64,000 bases of DNA from Streptomyces sp. NBC_00523 (GCF_036346615.1 NZ_CP107836.1:3100001-3164000), one strand, 5' to 3'. Numbered from the stretch's first letter, positions 41,923 to 51,806 are shown. Program-made: numbers and translations. The notes: generated by a model from the letters alone, not told the origin.

Positions 41923-44502
41923 TCAGTCCCCCAGCACCGGCAACAGCTCCGGCAGATGCCCGTCCGATGCGCCCGCCGCCGCCACGCGTTCCGGCGGCAC
42001 CTCTCCGTACAGCGTCGTACGCGGCTTCGCCGGGCGGCCGGCGAGTTCGGCGATGGCCTCCAGGTCGCGGACCGAGCGGTAGGAGCCGTAACTCGAACCG
42101 GCCATGCGGGAGATGGTCTCCTCCATCAGCGTGCCGCCGAGGTCGTTCGCGCCGGAGCGAAGCATCTCGGCGGCGCCCTCCGTGCCGAGCTTGACCCAGC
42201 TGGTCTGGATGTTGGTGATGTGGGGGTGCAGGAGGAGGCGGGCCATCGCGGTGACGGCCCTGTTGTCGCGGTCGGTGGGGCCGGGGCGGGCGATTCCGGC
42301 GAGGTAGACCGGGGCGTTGGTGTGGATGAAGGGCAGGGTCACGAACTCCGTGAAGCCGCCGGTCTCCTGCTGGAGCGCGGCCAGGGTGCGCAGGTGGCCC
42401 AGCCAGTGGCGGGGCTGGTCGACGTGGCCGTACATCATGGTCGAGGAGGAGCGCAGGCCCACCTCGTGGGCGGTCTTGATGACCTCCAGCCAGGTCGCGG
42501 TGGGCAGTTTGCCCTTGGTGAGGACCCAGCGGACTTCGTCGTCCAGGATCTCCGCCGCCGTGCCCGGGATCGAGCCGAGCCCGGCCTCCTTCGCTGCGGT
42601 CAGCCAGTCGCGGATCGACATGCCGGTGCGGGTGGCCCCGTTGACGACCTCCATCGGCGAGAACGCGTGGACGTGGATGCCGGGCACCCGCTCCTTCACG
42701 GCCTTCGCGATGTCGAAGTACGCCGTGCCGGGCAGGTCCGGGTGGATGCCGCCCTGCATGCAGACCTCGACCGCGCCCACGTCCCACGCCTGCGCGGCCC
42801 GGTCCGCGACCTGGTCGAGCGAGAGGGTGTACGCGTCGGCGTCGGTGCGGCGCTGGGCGAAGGCGCAGAAGCGGCACCCGGTGTAGCAGACGTTGGTGAA
42901 GTTGATGTTCCGCGTGACGATGTACGTGACGTCGTCGCCGACCACGTCCCGCCGCAGCGCGTCCGCGATCCGGCACAGCTCGTCCAGGGCCGGGCCGTCC
43001 GCGTGCAGCAGCGTGAGCGCCTGGTCGTCGGTGAGCCTCGTCGGGTCGTCCGCCGCCTGGCTCAGCGCCGCGCGCACGTCCCCGTCGATCCGGGAGGGCA
43101 CCATCCCGGGGGCCGCCGCCTCGCGCAGCGCCTCCCAGTCCCCGTAGACGACGTCGAAGTCGTCGCGGCGGTCGCCGGTGCGGCCCTCCGTGTCGATGGT
43201 GCGGTGCAGGTCGGTGCGGCCGGAGGCGTTGAACCCCTCGTCCGGCTCCTGCCAGGGCAGCCCCTCGGGCATCGCGCCCTCGCGGGCGAGCCCGGTCTCC
43301 GGGTCGGCGAGCGCCCGTACGTGCGGCAGCAGGCGCGGGTCCAGCCAGGGTTCGCCGCGCTGGATGAACTCCGGGTAGATCGTGAGGCGTTCGCGCAGCG
43401 TGAAGCCGGACTCGGCCGTGCGGGCGGCGAGTTCGTCGATGTGCGGCCAGGGGCGCTCGGGGTTCACATGGTCGGGGGTCAGCGGCGACACCCCGCCCCA
43501 GTCGTCGATGCCCGCGCCGATGAGCAGCGCGTACTCCGCGTCCACCAGGTTCGGCGGGGCCTGGATGCGGGCGGACGGGCCGAGGAGGTGCCGGGCGACG
43601 GCGATCGCGGCGGCCAGCTCCTCCAGCTCCGCGTCCGGCATCCCGCGCATCGCGGTGTCCGGCTTGGCCCGGAAGTTCTGGACGATGACCTCCTGGATGC
43701 CGTGGTAGGCCCGGGCGGTCCGGCGCAGCTCGAAGAGGGAGTCCGCGCGCTCCTCGTACGACTCGCCGATGCCGATCAGGATGCCCGTGGTGAACGGCAC
43801 GTTGGACCGGCCCGCGTCCTCAAGGACCCTCAGCCGCACGGCCGGTTCCTTGTCCGGGGAGCCGTGGTGCGGGCCGCCGGGCTCGGACCACAGGCGGGTC
43901 GCGGTCGTCTCCAGCATCATGCCCATGGAGGGCGCGACGGGCTTCAGCCGCTGGAGGTCCGTCCAGCTCATGACCCCCGGGTTGAGGTGCGGCAGCAGCC
44001 CCGTCTCCTCAAGGACCCGGATCGCCATGGCGCGTACGTACGCGAGGGTGTCGTCGTACCCCTCCGCCTCCAGCCACTCGCGCGCCTCCGGCCAGCGGTC
44101 CTCCGGCCGGTCGCCGAGCGTGAACAGGGCCTCCTTGCAGCCCATCGCGGCCCCCTCGCGGGCGATGGCCAGCACCTCGTCGGGCGACAGGAACATGCCG
44201 TGCCCGGCCCGGCGGAGCTTGCCGGGCACGGTGACGAAGGTGCAGTAGTGGCACTTGTCGCGGCAGAGCCGGGTCAGCGGGATGAAGACCTTGCGGGAGT
44301 ACGTGATGACCCCCGGCCGCCCGGCGGCCTCAAGGCCCGCGTCGCGCACCCGGGCGGCGGAGGCCGCGAGATCCGTCAGGTCGTCGCCGCGCGCCTGGAG
44401 CAGCACGGCGGCCTCGGCCCGGTCGAGTGCGACTCCGTCACGCGCGCGCTTGAGCGCGCGCCGCGTCGAGTTGGTGGTGGGTCCGCTCTGGGCATCGGTC
44501 AT
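41923..44502 (-). CDS. fbiC: Bifunctional FO synthase FbiC (CofH/CofG fusion)
   Basis: An 859-aa enzyme with two radical-SAM domains that makes FO (7,8-didemethyl-8-hydroxy-5-deazariboflavin), the chromophore of coenzyme F420. The N-terminal CofG-like half has the CxxxCxxC cluster motif C80-RDK-C84-HY-C87. The C-terminal CofH-like half has CYTGCRFC around residues 535-545, followed by [14 protein letters not shown]. It combines tyrosine and a pyrimidine intermediate. ATG 44502 begins MTDAQSG; an ATG four codons upstream is possible, and no strong ribosome site is visible. An F420-type oxidoreductase gene is at 56.3 kb. Confidence 0.96.
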   Translation of the reverse strand: MTDAQSGPTTNSTRRALKRARDGVALDRAEAAVLLQARGDDLTDLAASAARVRDAGLEAAGRPGVITYSRKVFIPLTRLCRDKCHYCTFVTVPGKLRRAGHGMFLSPDEVLAIAREGAAMGCKEALFTLGDRPEDRWPEAREWLEAEGYDDTLAYVRAMAIRVLEETGLLPHLNPGVMSWTDLQRLKPVAPSMGMMLETTATRLWSEPGGPHHGSPDKEPAVRLRVLEDAGRSNVPFTTGILIGIGESYEERADSLFELRRTARAYHGIQEVIVQNFRAKPDTAMRGMPDAELEELAAAIAVARHLLGPSARIQAPPNLVDAEYALLIGAGIDDWGGVSPLTPDHVNPERPWPHIDELAARTAESGFTLRERLTIYPEFIQRGEPWLDPRLLPHVRALADPETGLAREGAMPEGLPWQEPDEGFNASGRTDLHRTIDTEGRTGDRRDDFDVVYGDWEALREAAAPGMVPSRIDGDVRAALSQAADDPTRLTDDQALTLLHADGPALDELCRIADALRRDVVGDDVTYIVTRNINFTNVCYTGCRFCAFAQRRTDADAYTLSLDQVADRAAQAWDVGAVEVCMQGGIHPDLPGTAYFDIAKAVKERVPGIHVHAFSPMEVVNGATRTGMSIRDWLTAAKEAGLGSIPGTAAEILDDEVRWVLTKGKLPTATWLEVIKTAHEVGLRSSSTMMYGHVDQPRHWLGHLRTLAALQQETGGFTEFVTLPFIHTNAPVYLAGIARPGPTDRDNRAVTAMARLLLHPHITNIQTSWVKLGTEGAAEMLRSGANDLGGTLMEETISRMAGSSYGSYRSVRDLEAIAELAGRPAKPRTTLYGEVPPERVAAAGASDGHLPELLPVLGD

Positions 44503-44538
44503 GTCCCCGAGCATACGAGCGGGTGGCCGGAGCCCGGA

Positions 44539-45939
44539 TCACGCGTAGTACTCCAGGATCAGCGGCAGGTCCTGGGTCCATTCCCGCAGGCGGGAGCGGT
44601 TGCGGGCGGCCAGCGTCCAGGTGTGCACGGCCCCCGCGCGCAGACGGACGGTGACCACGAGGAGTTTGGGCCCGCGCACCGCGTATTCGATCCGGCCGAT
44701 CTCGGCCCAGGCGATCTGCACCTCAGGCCCGTTGTCCGCCTGGAACTCGATCCCCAGCGCGTCGATCACCAGCGAACTGCCCGTGCCGACACCGACGAAC
44801 CCGATGTCGGTGACGGGCTCGGCGGGCCCCTGCTGCCACGGGCCGCCCGCGGCCGGAGCCGCGTAGGGGTTGTTGGGGATCGCGGCGGCCGGCGGATAGG
44901 GCGAGGGGGTGTACGGGGACGGGCCGTAGGGCGAGGCCGCCATCGGCGGGTACGGGGACGGGGTCCCGGAGTTCGGCGGGTAGGCGGGCGGCGCGGGGGC
45001 CGCGCCGACGGGCGGGAGGGGGTGCTGCGGCGACGGGGTCGCGTCGGCCGGGGCCTTGGCGAGGCTAGGCGGCGTCGCGTCGGCCGGGTGGCCGGGCTGC
45101 TGCGCCGGTACGGGCAGGGTCGGGACGTACACCGGCCCCCCGGGCGCGAACAGGTCCAGCAGCGCCTCCGGAGCGGGCCGCTCCCCCGGCTCCTTCGCCA
45201 GGCAGGCCGCCACGACGCCCCGCACCCCTTCCGGCACCGCGCCCAGCTCCGGCGCCTCGTGCACCGACCGGTACATCATCCCCATGGGCGTCCCGGCCCC
45301 GAACGCGCTGCCGCCCGCCGCCGCGACGAGCACGGCGCCCAAGGCGAACACATCGGCGGGGGCGCCGACTTCGAGGCCCTGGGCCTGCTCGGGGGCGAGG
45401 AACCCGGGCGTCCCGAAGGCCATCCCGGTCGCGGTGAGCCGGGTCGATTCCAGGGCCCGGGCGATGCCGAAGCCCAGGACGCGCGGCCCGTCCGCCGCCA
45501 TGATGATGTTGCCGGGCTTCAGGTCGCGGTGGACGAGCCCGCAGCGGTGGATGGCGGCCAGCGCCTCGGCGAGGGCGGCGCCCAGCTGCCGCAGCCGCGC
45601 CTCGTCCATCGGGCCCTCGGCCTCCACGAGCGCGGAGAGCGTGGGCCCGGGGATGTAGGCCGTCGCCAGCCAGGGCGCGGGCGCGTCGGGGTCCGCGTCG
45701 ACCACCGGTGCCGTGTGGAAGCCGCCCACGCTCCGGGCAGCCTCGACCTCGGCCCGGAACCGCTCGCGGAAGTGCGGATCGGTGGCGAGTTCGGACCGCG
45801 CCACCTTCACGGCGACCGCGCGCCCGCCCCGGGACCGCGCCAGATAGACGACGCCCATGCCACCGGCGCCGAGCTGCCGTTCCACGGCGTATCCGCCGAC
45901 CTTCTCGGGCAGGTCCGCCCCGTCCGTTCCGTACGCCAT
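44539..45939 (-). CDS. Ser/Thr protein kinase with GFG in place of DFG
   Basis: A 466-aa protein. The kinase domain spans about 15-280: glycine loop GAGGMGVVY, K45 (VAVKVA), catalytic loop H137-RDLKPGN144. The metal-binding motif reads G156-F-G instead of D-F-G (PRVLGFGIARA; codon GGC at this place). The activation segment GTPGFLAPEQ is normal. A long Pro/Tyr/Ala/Ser-rich linker follows, then a C-terminal beta domain of about 100 residues (LVIDALGIEFQADNGPEVQIAWAEIGRIEY) resembling small PH-like modules. There is no membrane helix. The ATG at 45939 was chosen as the plausible kinase start; the frame is open to 46053. Activity is doubtful. Confidence 0.85.
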   Translation of the reverse strand: MAYGTDGADLPEKVGGYAVERQLGAGGMGVVYLARSRGGRAVAVKVARSELATDPHFRERFRAEVEAARSVGGFHTAPVVDADPDAPAPWLATAYIPGPTLSALVEAEGPMDEARLRQLGAALAEALAAIHRCGLVHRDLKPGNIIMAADGPRVLGFGIARALESTRLTATGMAFGTPGFLAPEQAQGLEVGAPADVFALGAVLVAAAGGSAFGAGTPMGMMYRSVHEAPELGAVPEGVRGVVAACLAKEPGERPAPEALLDLFAPGGPVYVPTLPVPAQQPGHPADATPPSLAKAPADATPSPQHPLPPVGAAPAPPAYPPNSGTPSPYPPMAASPYGPSPYTPSPYPPAAAIPNNPYAAPAAGGPWQQGPAEPVTDIGFVGVGTGSSLVIDALGIEFQADNGPEVQIAWAEIGRIEYAVRGPKLLVVTVRLRAGAVHTWTLAARNRSRLREWTQDLPLILEYYA

Positions 45940-46103
45940 GTGCGCGGCGCTCCCCCCGGTGATCCGGCGGCCCAGTATGCCGTGTGCCTGCCAATGCGGG
46001 GCAAGGCGGGCGGGGGGTCGGGCGAGCGCTGAAGGGGTGCCGGGGGTGTTCACCGGCCGGCCGGGAAAGGACTGCCACCTCCGGCCACTCTCAACGTATA
46101 GCG

Positions 46104-46134
46104 CAAGGGGGGCCTTGCCGCAAGGCCCCCCTTG
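46104..46134. promoter_or_regulatory. Rifamycin-associated element-like palindrome
   Basis: A perfect palindrome with 15-bp arms, CAAGGGGGGCCTTGC (46104-46118) and its complement (46120-46134), centred on C46119. It lies 57-87 nt before the helR-like gene. The core GGGGCCTTGC-C-GCAAGGCCCC matches, as I remember it, the rifamycin-associated element found upstream of rifamycin-inducible genes in actinomycetes. Confidence 0.8.
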
Positions 46135-46190
46135 TCCCGCACAATCGCTGATCCGAGCCAGCCACCTGCGGCCTTTGGGAGTTTTACGTA

Positions 46191-48377
46191 GTGCCCGAAC
46201 CGATGCACACCACTGTCACCACGAGCGCCTTCGCGCTGACCGGCGACCGCGCCGAGGCCAAGGCGGACCCCGCCCTGATCGCCGGGGACGAGCGCCACTT
46301 CGCGGCCATCGCGCGCTGCCTGGAGGAGACGGTCGCCGAACTGACCGCCGCCCTCGACGCCGCCCGCCGCGCCCCGGGCGGCCTGGGCAGGCAGGGGCTG
46401 GACCGGGATGCCGAGATCCACCGGCTGACCGCCCGGCTGCGCACGCTGCGCCGGTTCGGCCTGGACCTGTGCCTCGGCCACATGGCCGGGGCGGACGGCT
46501 CCGAGCCGGTGTACGTGGGACGGCTCGGCCTCACCGACAGCGAGGGCCGCCGGCTGCTGACGGACTGGCGCTCCCCGGCCGCCGAGCCGTTCTTCGGGGC
46601 GACGCACGGCAATCCGATGGGCCTGGCGAGCCGCCGCCGCTACCGGTGGTCGGGTGGCCGGGTCAGCGACTACTGGGACGAGGTGTTCGCCCCGGACGCC
46701 TTCGCCGGGCACGCCGCGCTGGACGACCAGTCGGCGTTCATCGCGAGCCTGGGCACCAACCGGTCGGCCCGGATGCGGGACGTGCTGGGCACGATCCAGG
46801 CGGACCAGGACGCGATCGTCCGCGCCGGTTCGCGCGGCGCGCTCGTCGTGGACGGCGGCCCGGGCACCGGCAAGACCGTCGTCGCCCTGCACCGCGCCGC
46901 GTACCTCCTGTACGCGGACCCGCGCCTCGGTCAGCGGCGCGGCGGCGTCCTCTTCGTCGGCCCGCACCAGCCGTATCTGGGGTACGTCGCCGATGTGCTG
47001 CCGAGCCTCGGTGAGGACGGGGTGCGTACGTGCACGCTGCGCGACCTCGTCCCGGAGGGCGCGGCGGCCGTGCCCGAGGCCGATCCGGAGGTGGCCCGGC
47101 TGAAGGCGTCGGCGGAGCTGGTGCGGGCGGTCGAGGCGGCCGCCGCGTTCTACGAGGAGCCGCCCGCCCAGGGCCTGACCGTGACGACGCCCTGGGCGGA
47201 CGTCCGGCTGACCGCCGCCGAGTGGGCCGTGGCCTTCGAGTCCGCGCCGGGCGTCCCGCACAACGAGGCGCGCGACGCGGTGCTGGAGGAGATCCTGACG
47301 ATCCTGGCCGACAAGCACGCGGACCGGCAGGACGAAGAGGTCCCGGAGCACCTGGTCCGCCAGGCTCTGCTGCGCGACCGCGAGCTGATGACGGCCTTCG
47401 ACCGGGCGTGGCCCCTGCTGGACGCGGCGGACCTGGTCGGCGACCTGTGGTCCGTCCCGGCGTATCTGCGGACGTGCGCGCCCTGGCTCACCCGCCATGA
47501 GGTGGCCGCGCTCCAGCGCTCCGAGCCCCAGGCGTGGACGGTCTCCGACCTGCCGGTCCTGGACGCGGCCCGACAGCGGCTCGGCGACCCGGACGCGGCC
47601 CGCCGCCGACGCCGCAACGAGGCGACGGCCGCCGCCGAGCGGGCGCGCAGGGCCGAGGCGATCGACAGCCTCCTGGAGAACGCGGAGATCGACGAGAGCC
47701 AGGGCGCGGTGGGGATGCTGCGCGGCCGGGACCTCCAGGACACACTGCTCGACCCGGACGCCCTGTCCACCGCCGAACCGGACGAGCTGGCGGGCCCGTT
47801 CGCCCATGTGGTGGTGGACGAGGCGCAGGAACTGACCGACGCGGAGTGGCAGATGCTGATCCAGCGGTGTCCCTCGCGCAGCTTCACGATCGTCGGGGAC
47901 CGCGCACAGGCCCGGCGCGGCTTCACGGAGTCGTGGCGGGAGCGGCTGGAGCGGGTCGGCCTGGACCGGATCAGCCTGTCGGCGCTGACCGTCAACTACC
48001 GCACGCCGGAGGAGATCATGGCCGCTGCGGAACCGGTGATCCGGGCCGCCCTGCCGAATGCGAACGTCCCGGTGTCCATCAGGCGCAGCGGTATCCCCGT
48101 CGCGCACGGCCCGCTCACGGACCTCCCCAGGGTCCTGGACACCTGGCTGACGACCCACCCCGAGGGCACGGCGTGCGTGATCGGCGCGCCTGCGTCCTTC
48201 CGCCCGCCGTCGCCCCGGGTCCGCGCCCTGACCCCGACCCTGTCGAAGGGCCTGGAGTTCGACCTCGTGGTCCTGGTCGATCCGGAGCGCTTCGGTTCGG
48301 GGGTCGGCGGGGCGGTGGACCGGTACGTGGCGATGACCCGGGCCACGCGGGAGCTGGTGGTGCTGGCGGGGGTGTGA
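46191..48377 (+). CDS. helR: HelR-type RNA polymerase recycling ATPase (UvrD/Rep-like)
   Basis: A 728-aa SF1-helicase-like ATPase of the HelD/HelR group, which removes RNA polymerase stalled or blocked by rifamycin. A charged N-terminal helical arm (DERHFAAIARCLEETVAELTAALDAARR) precedes the 1A domain with Walker A GGPGTGKT near 224. The variable insertion spans about 290-500. Walker B is VVVDEAQEL near 541. The C-terminal domain has IVGDRAQARRGF, NYRTPEEIM, TLSKGLEFDLVVLVDP and YVAMTRATRELVVL. GTG 46191 follows GGGAG by 9 nt; ATG 46203 is possible. The RAE-like palindrome supports HelR over plain HelD. Confidence 0.88.
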   Translation: MPEPMHTTVTTSAFALTGDRAEAKADPALIAGDERHFAAIARCLEETVAELTAALDAARRAPGGLGRQGLDRDAEIHRLTARLRTLRRFGLDLCLGHMAGADGSEPVYVGRLGLTDSEGRRLLTDWRSPAAEPFFGATHGNPMGLASRRRYRWSGGRVSDYWDEVFAPDAFAGHAALDDQSAFIASLGTNRSARMRDVLGTIQADQDAIVRAGSRGALVVDGGPGTGKTVVALHRAAYLLYADPRLGQRRGGVLFVGPHQPYLGYVADVLPSLGEDGVRTCTLRDLVPEGAAAVPEADPEVARLKASAELVRAVEAAAAFYEEPPAQGLTVTTPWADVRLTAAEWAVAFESAPGVPHNEARDAVLEEILTILADKHADRQDEEVPEHLVRQALLRDRELMTAFDRAWPLLDAADLVGDLWSVPAYLRTCAPWLTRHEVAALQRSEPQAWTVSDLPVLDAARQRLGDPDAARRRRRNEATAAAERARRAEAIDSLLENAEIDESQGAVGMLRGRDLQDTLLDPDALSTAEPDELAGPFAHVVVDEAQELTDAEWQMLIQRCPSRSFTIVGDRAQARRGFTESWRERLERVGLDRISLSALTVNYRTPEEIMAAAEPVIRAALPNANVPVSIRRSGIPVAHGPLTDLPRVLDTWLTTHPEGTACVIGAPASFRPPSPRVRALTPTLSKGLEFDLVVLVDPERFGSGVGGAVDRYVAMTRATRELVVLAGV

Positions 48378-48441
48378 GGGGGCGCGCTTCGGCGCCTCGC
48401 TGTTCTCCCAGCAGGTCTGATGACTTTATGTGCCCGAGTGT

Positions 48442-48476
48442 TACTTCCATTAATGAGAGTATCTTGAATGGAAGTA
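48442..48476. promoter_or_regulatory. AT-rich inverted repeat upstream of ATPase/nuclease gene
   Basis: Perfect 10-bp arms TACTTCCATT (48442-48451) and AATGGAAGTA (48467-48476), with a 15-nt AT-rich spacer. It ends 24 nt before the chosen start of the next gene and covers the region where its promoter must be. This suggests autoregulation or a bound repressor. Confidence 0.6.
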
Positions 48477-48500
48477 TCAGGGCCATGGAGGTGGAGTGCC

Positions 48501-49925
48501 GTGAACGGATTCATCGGACGCCGCGCCGAACTCAGTCTTCTGGAGGGCCTGCTGCGTCCCGTCAAGGACGGCGGGCGCAGCGGGCGTCCTGGGCGGGCCG
48601 TTCTGATCCGCGGGCGCCGCCGGGTGGGGAAGTCGCGCTTGGTGGAGGAGTTCCTGGAGCAGGAGGGTCTGCCACATGTGTTCTTCACTGCCGTCGGCGG
48701 CTCCCGCGAGGAGGACCTGGCAGGTTTTGCCGCCGAGGTGGCCGCTTCCCCGCTTCCTGACGTGGCACGGTTCAGCGATTTCGCCGCCCCCCTCACCTGG
48801 GACGCCGCGCTGACCATGCTCGCCTCCGCGCTGCCCACCGACTCGCCCAGCGTGGTGGTCCTCGACGAGATGCCCTACCTCGTGCGCGAGGACCCGAGCT
48901 TCGAGGGGGCGCTCCAGAAGGCATTCGACCGGACGCTGTCGAGACTGCCTGTTCTACTCGTCCTCATCGGCTCCGACATCGCGATGATGGAACAGCTCAA
49001 CACCTACGGGCGGCCCTTCTATCAGCGGGGGACCGAAATGGTCGTACCGCCGTTGAATCCCGCCGAGGTCGCCTCGATGCTCGATCTGCCGCCCGCCGAG
49101 GCCTTCGACGCCTATCTGGTGTCCGGTGGCCTCCCACTCATCCTGGAGGAGTGGCCACAGGGTGCCGGGCTGTGGGAGTACCTCGAACTGGCCCTGCGCA
49201 GACCGACGTCCGCGCTGCTGGTCAGCGGCGAACGGTCTTTGGCTGCCGAGTTCCCCGTCGAGGCACAGGCGCGCACCGTCCTGGGTGCCATCGGTCACGG
49301 CGAGCGCACCTTCACCCTGATCGGCAGAGCCGCCGGGGGCCTCAACCCCAGCTCGGTGTCCCGCTCGCTGGATCTTCTCTCCTCTCGCGGCATGGTTGCC
49401 GCAGAGCTCCCGCTCTCCACCAAGCCCAGCCGGGAGACCCGCTATCGCGTCGATGACCCCTACCTGCGCTTCTGGCTCGCCTTCATCGGCCCAGGCATCC
49501 CCGCGATCGAACGCGGCCGGGGCGACCGCGTTCTCGACACCATCCGCACCCATTGGAAGTCCTGGCGGGGCAGGGCCATCGAGCCCGTCATCCGCGAAGC
49601 CCTGTGGCGGCTCGGCTCCGACGACGGGCAACTGCCCGCGGGCACCGATGCGATCGGTGGCTACTGGACCCGCACCAACGACCCCGAGATCGACATCGTC
49701 GGCGCCGATCGCGCCCCCATCGCCAAGAAGATCACCCTCGTGGGTTCGGTCAAGTGGCTGGAGAAGAAGCCCTTCGACAACCGCGACCTCACCCGCCTCG
49801 TCACCCACCGCTCCCAGCTTCCAGGCGCCGACGACACCACCCCCTTGCTCGCCGTCACCCGCAGCGGCTGCACAGCCGATGTCCCCACTCTCACACCCCA
49901 GGACCTCCATGACGCCTGGGCCTGA
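48501..49925 (+). CDS. AAA ATPase with DUF234 nuclease-like domain
   Basis: A 474-aa protein of the archaeal-type ATPase/DUF234 class. It has an STAND-like P-loop (AVLIRGRRRVGKSRLVEEFLEQ), Walker B (SVVVLDEMPYLV) and sensor (LLVLIGSDIAMM). A winged helix follows (FTLIGRAAGGLNPSSVSRSLDLLSSRGMVAAE) and then a C-terminal PD-(D/E)XK-like part (WTRTNDPEIDIVGADR, then LVGSVKWLEKKPF). The usual nuclease E-x-K is S-V-K here. The function of the family is unclear; defence or mobile-element links have been proposed. GTG 48501 is preceded by GGAGGTGGAG; a frame start at 48468 lies inside the inverted repeat and was rejected. Confidence 0.8.
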   Translation: MNGFIGRRAELSLLEGLLRPVKDGGRSGRPGRAVLIRGRRRVGKSRLVEEFLEQEGLPHVFFTAVGGSREEDLAGFAAEVAASPLPDVARFSDFAAPLTWDAALTMLASALPTDSPSVVVLDEMPYLVREDPSFEGALQKAFDRTLSRLPVLLVLIGSDIAMMEQLNTYGRPFYQRGTEMVVPPLNPAEVASMLDLPPAEAFDAYLVSGGLPLILEEWPQGAGLWEYLELALRRPTSALLVSGERSLAAEFPVEAQARTVLGAIGHGERTFTLIGRAAGGLNPSSVSRSLDLLSSRGMVAAELPLSTKPSRETRYRVDDPYLRFWLAFIGPGIPAIERGRGDRVLDTIRTHWKSWRGRAIEPVIREALWRLGSDDGQLPAGTDAIGGYWTRTNDPEIDIVGADRAPIAKKITLVGSVKWLEKKPFDNRDLTRLVTHRSQLPGADDTTPLLAVTRSGCTADVPTLTPQDLHDAWA

Positions 49926-50037
49926 CGGCGGGCCCGGAGGGCGCCCGGGCCCCGTACGTCCCCCGGCTCGGGCCCCAACCTCGGCGCCTCCGACGGCCCC
50001 GGGTGCGCGGTCGGGCCCCTCGCGTACCGTTCCGCCC

Positions 50038-51801
50038 ATGACTGCGGGTTTCGAGGGACGCGTGATCGACGGGCGCTTCGAACTGCTGGAGCGGCTCGGT
50101 GGCGGAGGCATGGGGCTGGTCTGGCGGGCGCGTGACATCGTCCTGCACCGGGAAGTGGCGCTGAAGGAGGTACGGCCGCCCGATCCTGAGCTGCTGCGGC
50201 TGCGTCCGGACGCGCCGGAGATGCTGCGGAAGCGGGTGCTGCGCGAGGCCGTGTCGCTGGCCCGGATCACCCACCCGAACGTGGTGACCATCCACCACAT
50301 CGTGAGTTCGCCGGAGGTGGAGCACCCCTGGCTGGTGATGGAGCTGGTCTCGGGCGGCTCGCTCCAGGACCGGCTGGAGCGCGGCCTGTGTACGCCGGCC
50401 GAGGCGGCGCGGCTGGGCCGGGGCGTGCTGGCCGGGCTGCGGGCCGCGCACGAGGCGGGCATCCTGCACCGCGACGTGAAGCCGGGCAACGTGCTGCTGC
50501 GTACGGACGGCACGCCGCTGCTCACGGACTTCGGGATCGCCGCCGTGCGCGAGGCGACCAGCCTCACCAACACCGGTGAGCTGGTGGGCTCCCCCGACTA
50601 CATGGCCCCTGAGCGGCTGCGCGGGCACGACGACGAGCCGTCGTCGGACCTGTGGTCGCTGGCGATGATGCTGTACGTCGCGGTGGAGGGCCACCATCCG
50701 ATGCGCCGCTCGTCCACCCTCGCGACGCTGGCCGCGATCCTGGAGGAGGACGTCCCGCCACCCCGGCAGGCCGGCGCCCTCGGCCCCGTACTGCGGTCCG
50801 TCCTGGTCAAGGACGTCGCCGCGCGGCCGGACGCGGAGCAGCTGGACCGGCTGCTCGCCCAGGCGGCGGACGAGCGCCCCGCGACGGCCGCCGAGGACGC
50901 GCGACCGGCATCGGCCCCCTCGGCCGCGTACACCCCGACGGAGCCCGGCACCCCGGCGCCGACGGCCGGTTACACCCCGACGGAGCCCGGGACCCCGGCA
51001 CCGCCGCGGCCGGGCGCTCCGGCGTCCCCGCCGCAGCCGGAACCGGCCGACGCCCGTCCGGGCGGGGACACCGCGGGCCGGGGCGAGCCCTCGGCGACGA
51101 CGGGCCGGACGCCCGTGCGGGGTGCCGGGAGCAACCGGGCCGTGCGCCGGGTCCTGATCCCCGGGGTCCTGCTGACCGTCGTGGCGGCCGGGCTGCTGGC
51201 CAAGGGATACATACCCGGCCTCGGCAACGACGACAACGCGTCCGCGGACGCCAGGCCCACGCCGTCCGCGACCCACTCCCACTCCCCCACCCCGAGCCCG
51301 ACGCCGACCCCGACGCCCACCCCCACACCCACACCGACCAAGGACACGGATCTCGTCAGCGCGGCGGGCGGCCGGAGGGTCGTCAAGGAGCTCAAGGCGG
51401 TGACGGGCGGAACGAAGGTGGTCTCCTGGTTCTCCATCCACCAGAGCCATGCCTCGGGCAACGTGCTCGTGAAGGACGAGAAGATGCCGAACGACCAGAT
51501 CTTCGACGGCTTCTCGTACGACGAGGGCTCGGGCAAGCTCGACAACAACAAGGCCATACTCGACGATCAGCCCCTGATGGACCTCAGCAAGGTCAACTGG
51601 GATACCTTCCCCCGCCTCCTACGCGTCGGCTACAAGGAAATGGGCGTACGGAACGCGGACCCCACGCAGACCTACGTGATCTTCGACTGGGAGAACGGCA
51701 AGCAGGCCATGCGGTTCTACATCAACGGCGACTACAAGACCTCGGCCATGCTCACCGCCTCGTTCGACGGCACGATCCTCCGGCGGGTCAACGCGCGCTG
51801 A
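50038..51801 (+). CDS. Transmembrane Ser/Thr protein kinase with unknown extracellular domain
   Basis: A 587-aa receptor-type kinase. The domain at about 14-275 is complete: loop GGGGMGLVW, K43 (ALKEV), H144-RDVKPGN151, D164-FG, activation segment GSPDYMAPERL. The juxtamembrane region is Pro/Thr-rich with a repeated unit (YTPTEPGTPAP at about 298 and 312). The TM helix is at about 372-388 (VLIPGVLLTVVAAGLLA). Outside, a Thr/Pro linker carries a 150-residue domain (GGRRVVKELKAVTGGTKVVSWFSIHQSHASGNVLVKD, YVIFDWENGKQAMRFYINGDYKT) that is not PASTA and that I do not recognise. ATG 50038 was chosen; the longer frame overlaps the preceding gene. Confidence 0.88.
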   Translation: MTAGFEGRVIDGRFELLERLGGGGMGLVWRARDIVLHREVALKEVRPPDPELLRLRPDAPEMLRKRVLREAVSLARITHPNVVTIHHIVSSPEVEHPWLVMELVSGGSLQDRLERGLCTPAEAARLGRGVLAGLRAAHEAGILHRDVKPGNVLLRTDGTPLLTDFGIAAVREATSLTNTGELVGSPDYMAPERLRGHDDEPSSDLWSLAMMLYVAVEGHHPMRRSSTLATLAAILEEDVPPPRQAGALGPVLRSVLVKDVAARPDAEQLDRLLAQAADERPATAAEDARPASAPSAAYTPTEPGTPAPTAGYTPTEPGTPAPPRPGAPASPPQPEPADARPGGDTAGRGEPSATTGRTPVRGAGSNRAVRRVLIPGVLLTVVAAGLLAKGYIPGLGNDDNASADARPTPSATHSHSPTPSPTPTPTPTPTPTPTKDTDLVSAAGGRRVVKELKAVTGGTKVVSWFSIHQSHASGNVLVKDEKMPNDQIFDGFSYDEGSGKLDNNKAILDDQPLMDLSKVNWDTFPRLLRVGYKEMGVRNADPTQTYVIFDWENGKQAMRFYINGDYKTSAMLTASFDGTILRRVNAR

Positions 51802-51806
51802 CCCCG

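Noticed and set aside
41956-46032. 1358-aa plus-strand ORF opposite fbiC and the kinase
   Set aside because: Shadow frame; fbiC and kinase motifs are unmistakable on the minus strand.
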